From positions 1 through 35,802 of IMG/VR virus record IMGVR_UViG_3300032893_003184: a DNA stretch of 35,802 bases, one strand, 5' to 3'. Position 1 is the first letter of the stretch, and each line of letters starts with the position of its first letter. The stretch is from a virus. This document shows positions 34,993 to 35,802 of this stretch, piece after piece. The notes beneath the pieces are model-generated. The model searched no databases, was not told where the DNA came from, and worked only from the letters and a program-made list of their open reading frames with translations. The translations under genes were made by a program, and so were the position numbers.

Positions 34993-35802
34993 ATGTCTCA
35001 ACCGTTTCCTACCGTGCCTCCGGTGTCCAGTCTCGCTCTCAGCGAGCAGGCTGGGTTCAGGCTCAAGCAAATAAGAGAACGGCTTGGTCTGACCTTGCGC
35101 CAAGTCGAAGAAGCCAGTCTGGAAATCGCCGACGCCGAGCGCAATTCCGAATACGTAGTCTCCACAGCCCGGCTCAATCAAATCGAAAACGACGGCTCAC
35201 TCCCCAGCATCTACAAGTTCTATAGCTTGACCGTGATTTACCAGTTAAGTATTGAAGATATGATGGGGATATACGGCATTAACCTTGGGAAGATGCAGCA
35301 ACACCGCCTGGCCACGCGGCAGAATTCGACGCATCTTTTCACGGTGGAGGTCGGGGACCCATCGCGCGTCGTGCGTTTCCCCGTCCGCTTCGATCCCGGT
35401 TTCCAGCCGGAGAAGACGGCCTTTCTCTCGCGGCTTATTGAAGTGTGGGGTGAGGTTCCCGCCGGGCTGTTGACGCAGTTGGACCTCAAGAAGTTTCGAT
35501 ATGGCTACATCGGTCTTGAGGACCATATGATGGTTCCCATCCTGCGGCCCGGCTCGATCGTACAGGTGGACGACTCGCGCCGCCGCATTGTGAACTCCGG
35601 CTGGCTGACCGAATATGACCGCCCCATCTACTTCCTGGAGTTGCGCTACAGCTACGAGTGCTGTTGGTGCTATCAGCGCGGCAAAGAGATAACGATGTTG
35701 CCGCATCCGTTGTCCCCTTGCGGGCCACGGACAGTCCGGATTCCAGATGAAGGGGAAGTGCTAGGCCAAGTCGTCGGGGTCGCGATGAGGATCGTGCAGT
35801 AA
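34993..35802 (+). CDS. XRE-family regulator with degenerate S24 domain, likely host gene
   Basis: A 269-residue protein. Residues 21-95 are an XRE-type HTH (GFRLKQIRERLGLTLRQVEE; STARLNQIENDGSLPSIYKF). Residues about 170-269 resemble the LexA/S24 peptidase-like domain (HMMVPILRPGSIVQVD), but the catalytic Ser-Met is His178-Met179, so self-cleavage is unlikely and the domain may only sense or dimerise. The gene has its own promoter and lies outside the 22-bp repeats. Similar regulators occur in acidobacterial chromosomes as far as I recall, so I read it as flanking host DNA; a phage repressor cannot be fully excluded. Confidence 0.75.
   Translation: MSQPFPTVPPVSSLALSEQAGFRLKQIRERLGLTLRQVEEASLEIADAERNSEYVVSTARLNQIENDGSLPSIYKFYSLTVIYQLSIEDMMGIYGINLGKMQQHRLATRQNSTHLFTVEVGDPSRVVRFPVRFDPGFQPEKTAFLSRLIEVWGEVPAGLLTQLDLKKFRYGYIGLEDHMMVPILRPGSIVQVDDSRRRIVNSGWLTEYDRPIYFLELRYSYECCWCYQRGKEITMLPHPLSPCGPRTVRIPDEGEVLGQVVGVAMRIVQ

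Overview
The window is most of a Mu-like transposable prophage in a GC-rich bacterium, with a short piece of host chromosome at its right end. The phage assignment rests on gene content and order: a MuB-type AAA+ ATPase, a Gam-type DNA-end protector, a block of small early genes, a Fis-type HTH protein, a lysis cassette, then DUF3486-type small terminase, large terminase, DUF935-type portal with a MuF-like tail, U35-type protease with a nested scaffold, head decoration protein, major capsid protein, DUF1320 protein and virion-morphogenesis protein. No tail sheath and no Mu-type baseplate genes are visible. The tail genes read as a long non-contractile tail, so this looks like a B3/D3112-style mosaic (Mu-like replication and head, siphovirus tail). 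The host is probably an acidobacterium (Terriglobia or relatives). That is inference from overall base composition, the style of the intergenic repeats and the right-flanking XRE gene, not a database result.

Layout. 1-7549: early region on the + strand, tightly packed, with MuB-like ATPase, a stand-alone receiver domain, Gam, several small CxxC zinc proteins, a DUF2786 protein and a J-domain-like protein; one probable minus-strand gene sits at 4576-4776. 7550-8342: regulatory hub with a perfect 14-bp palindrome, the Fis-like regulator and a 299-bp element bounded by perfect 21-bp inverted repeats. 8343-10728: glucosaminidase-type endolysin, a 38-residue membrane peptide, a LuxR-type HTH protein, membrane proteins including a holin candidate, and two small proteins. 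10782-21703: packaging and head. Between portal and protease lie three exported or lipoprotein-like virion accessory genes, one with eleven 20-residue repeats. 21781-33520: connector, tail tube, tail chaperone with a probable +1 frameshift, tape measure, tip proteins and a beta-helix tail spike. 33688-34545: Dam-type adenine methylase. 34546-34828: structured right end with three 22-bp direct repeats that look like transposase-binding sites. 34829-35802: host promoter and an XRE regulator with a degenerate S24 domain.

The most unusual signal is a family of degenerate tandem repeats with period 7. About fifteen arrays sit at gene junctions, several abutting a start codon exactly, or in linkers inside genes (portal, protease/scaffold). 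The heptamer differs at each place but the period is the same, and five arrays are arranged as inverted pairs able to fold into hairpins. Two REP-like double hairpins sharing outer arms, and a third single hairpin element, lie at other junctions.

How the genes work together: ATPase B (with transposase A, presumably just upstream of the window) drives replicative transposition and Gam protects DNA ends. The Fis-like and LuxR-like proteins are positioned to switch on late genes, taking the place of Mu Mor/C. The head and tail modules build the virion, the endolysin and holin release it, and the methylase may mask phage DNA from restriction.
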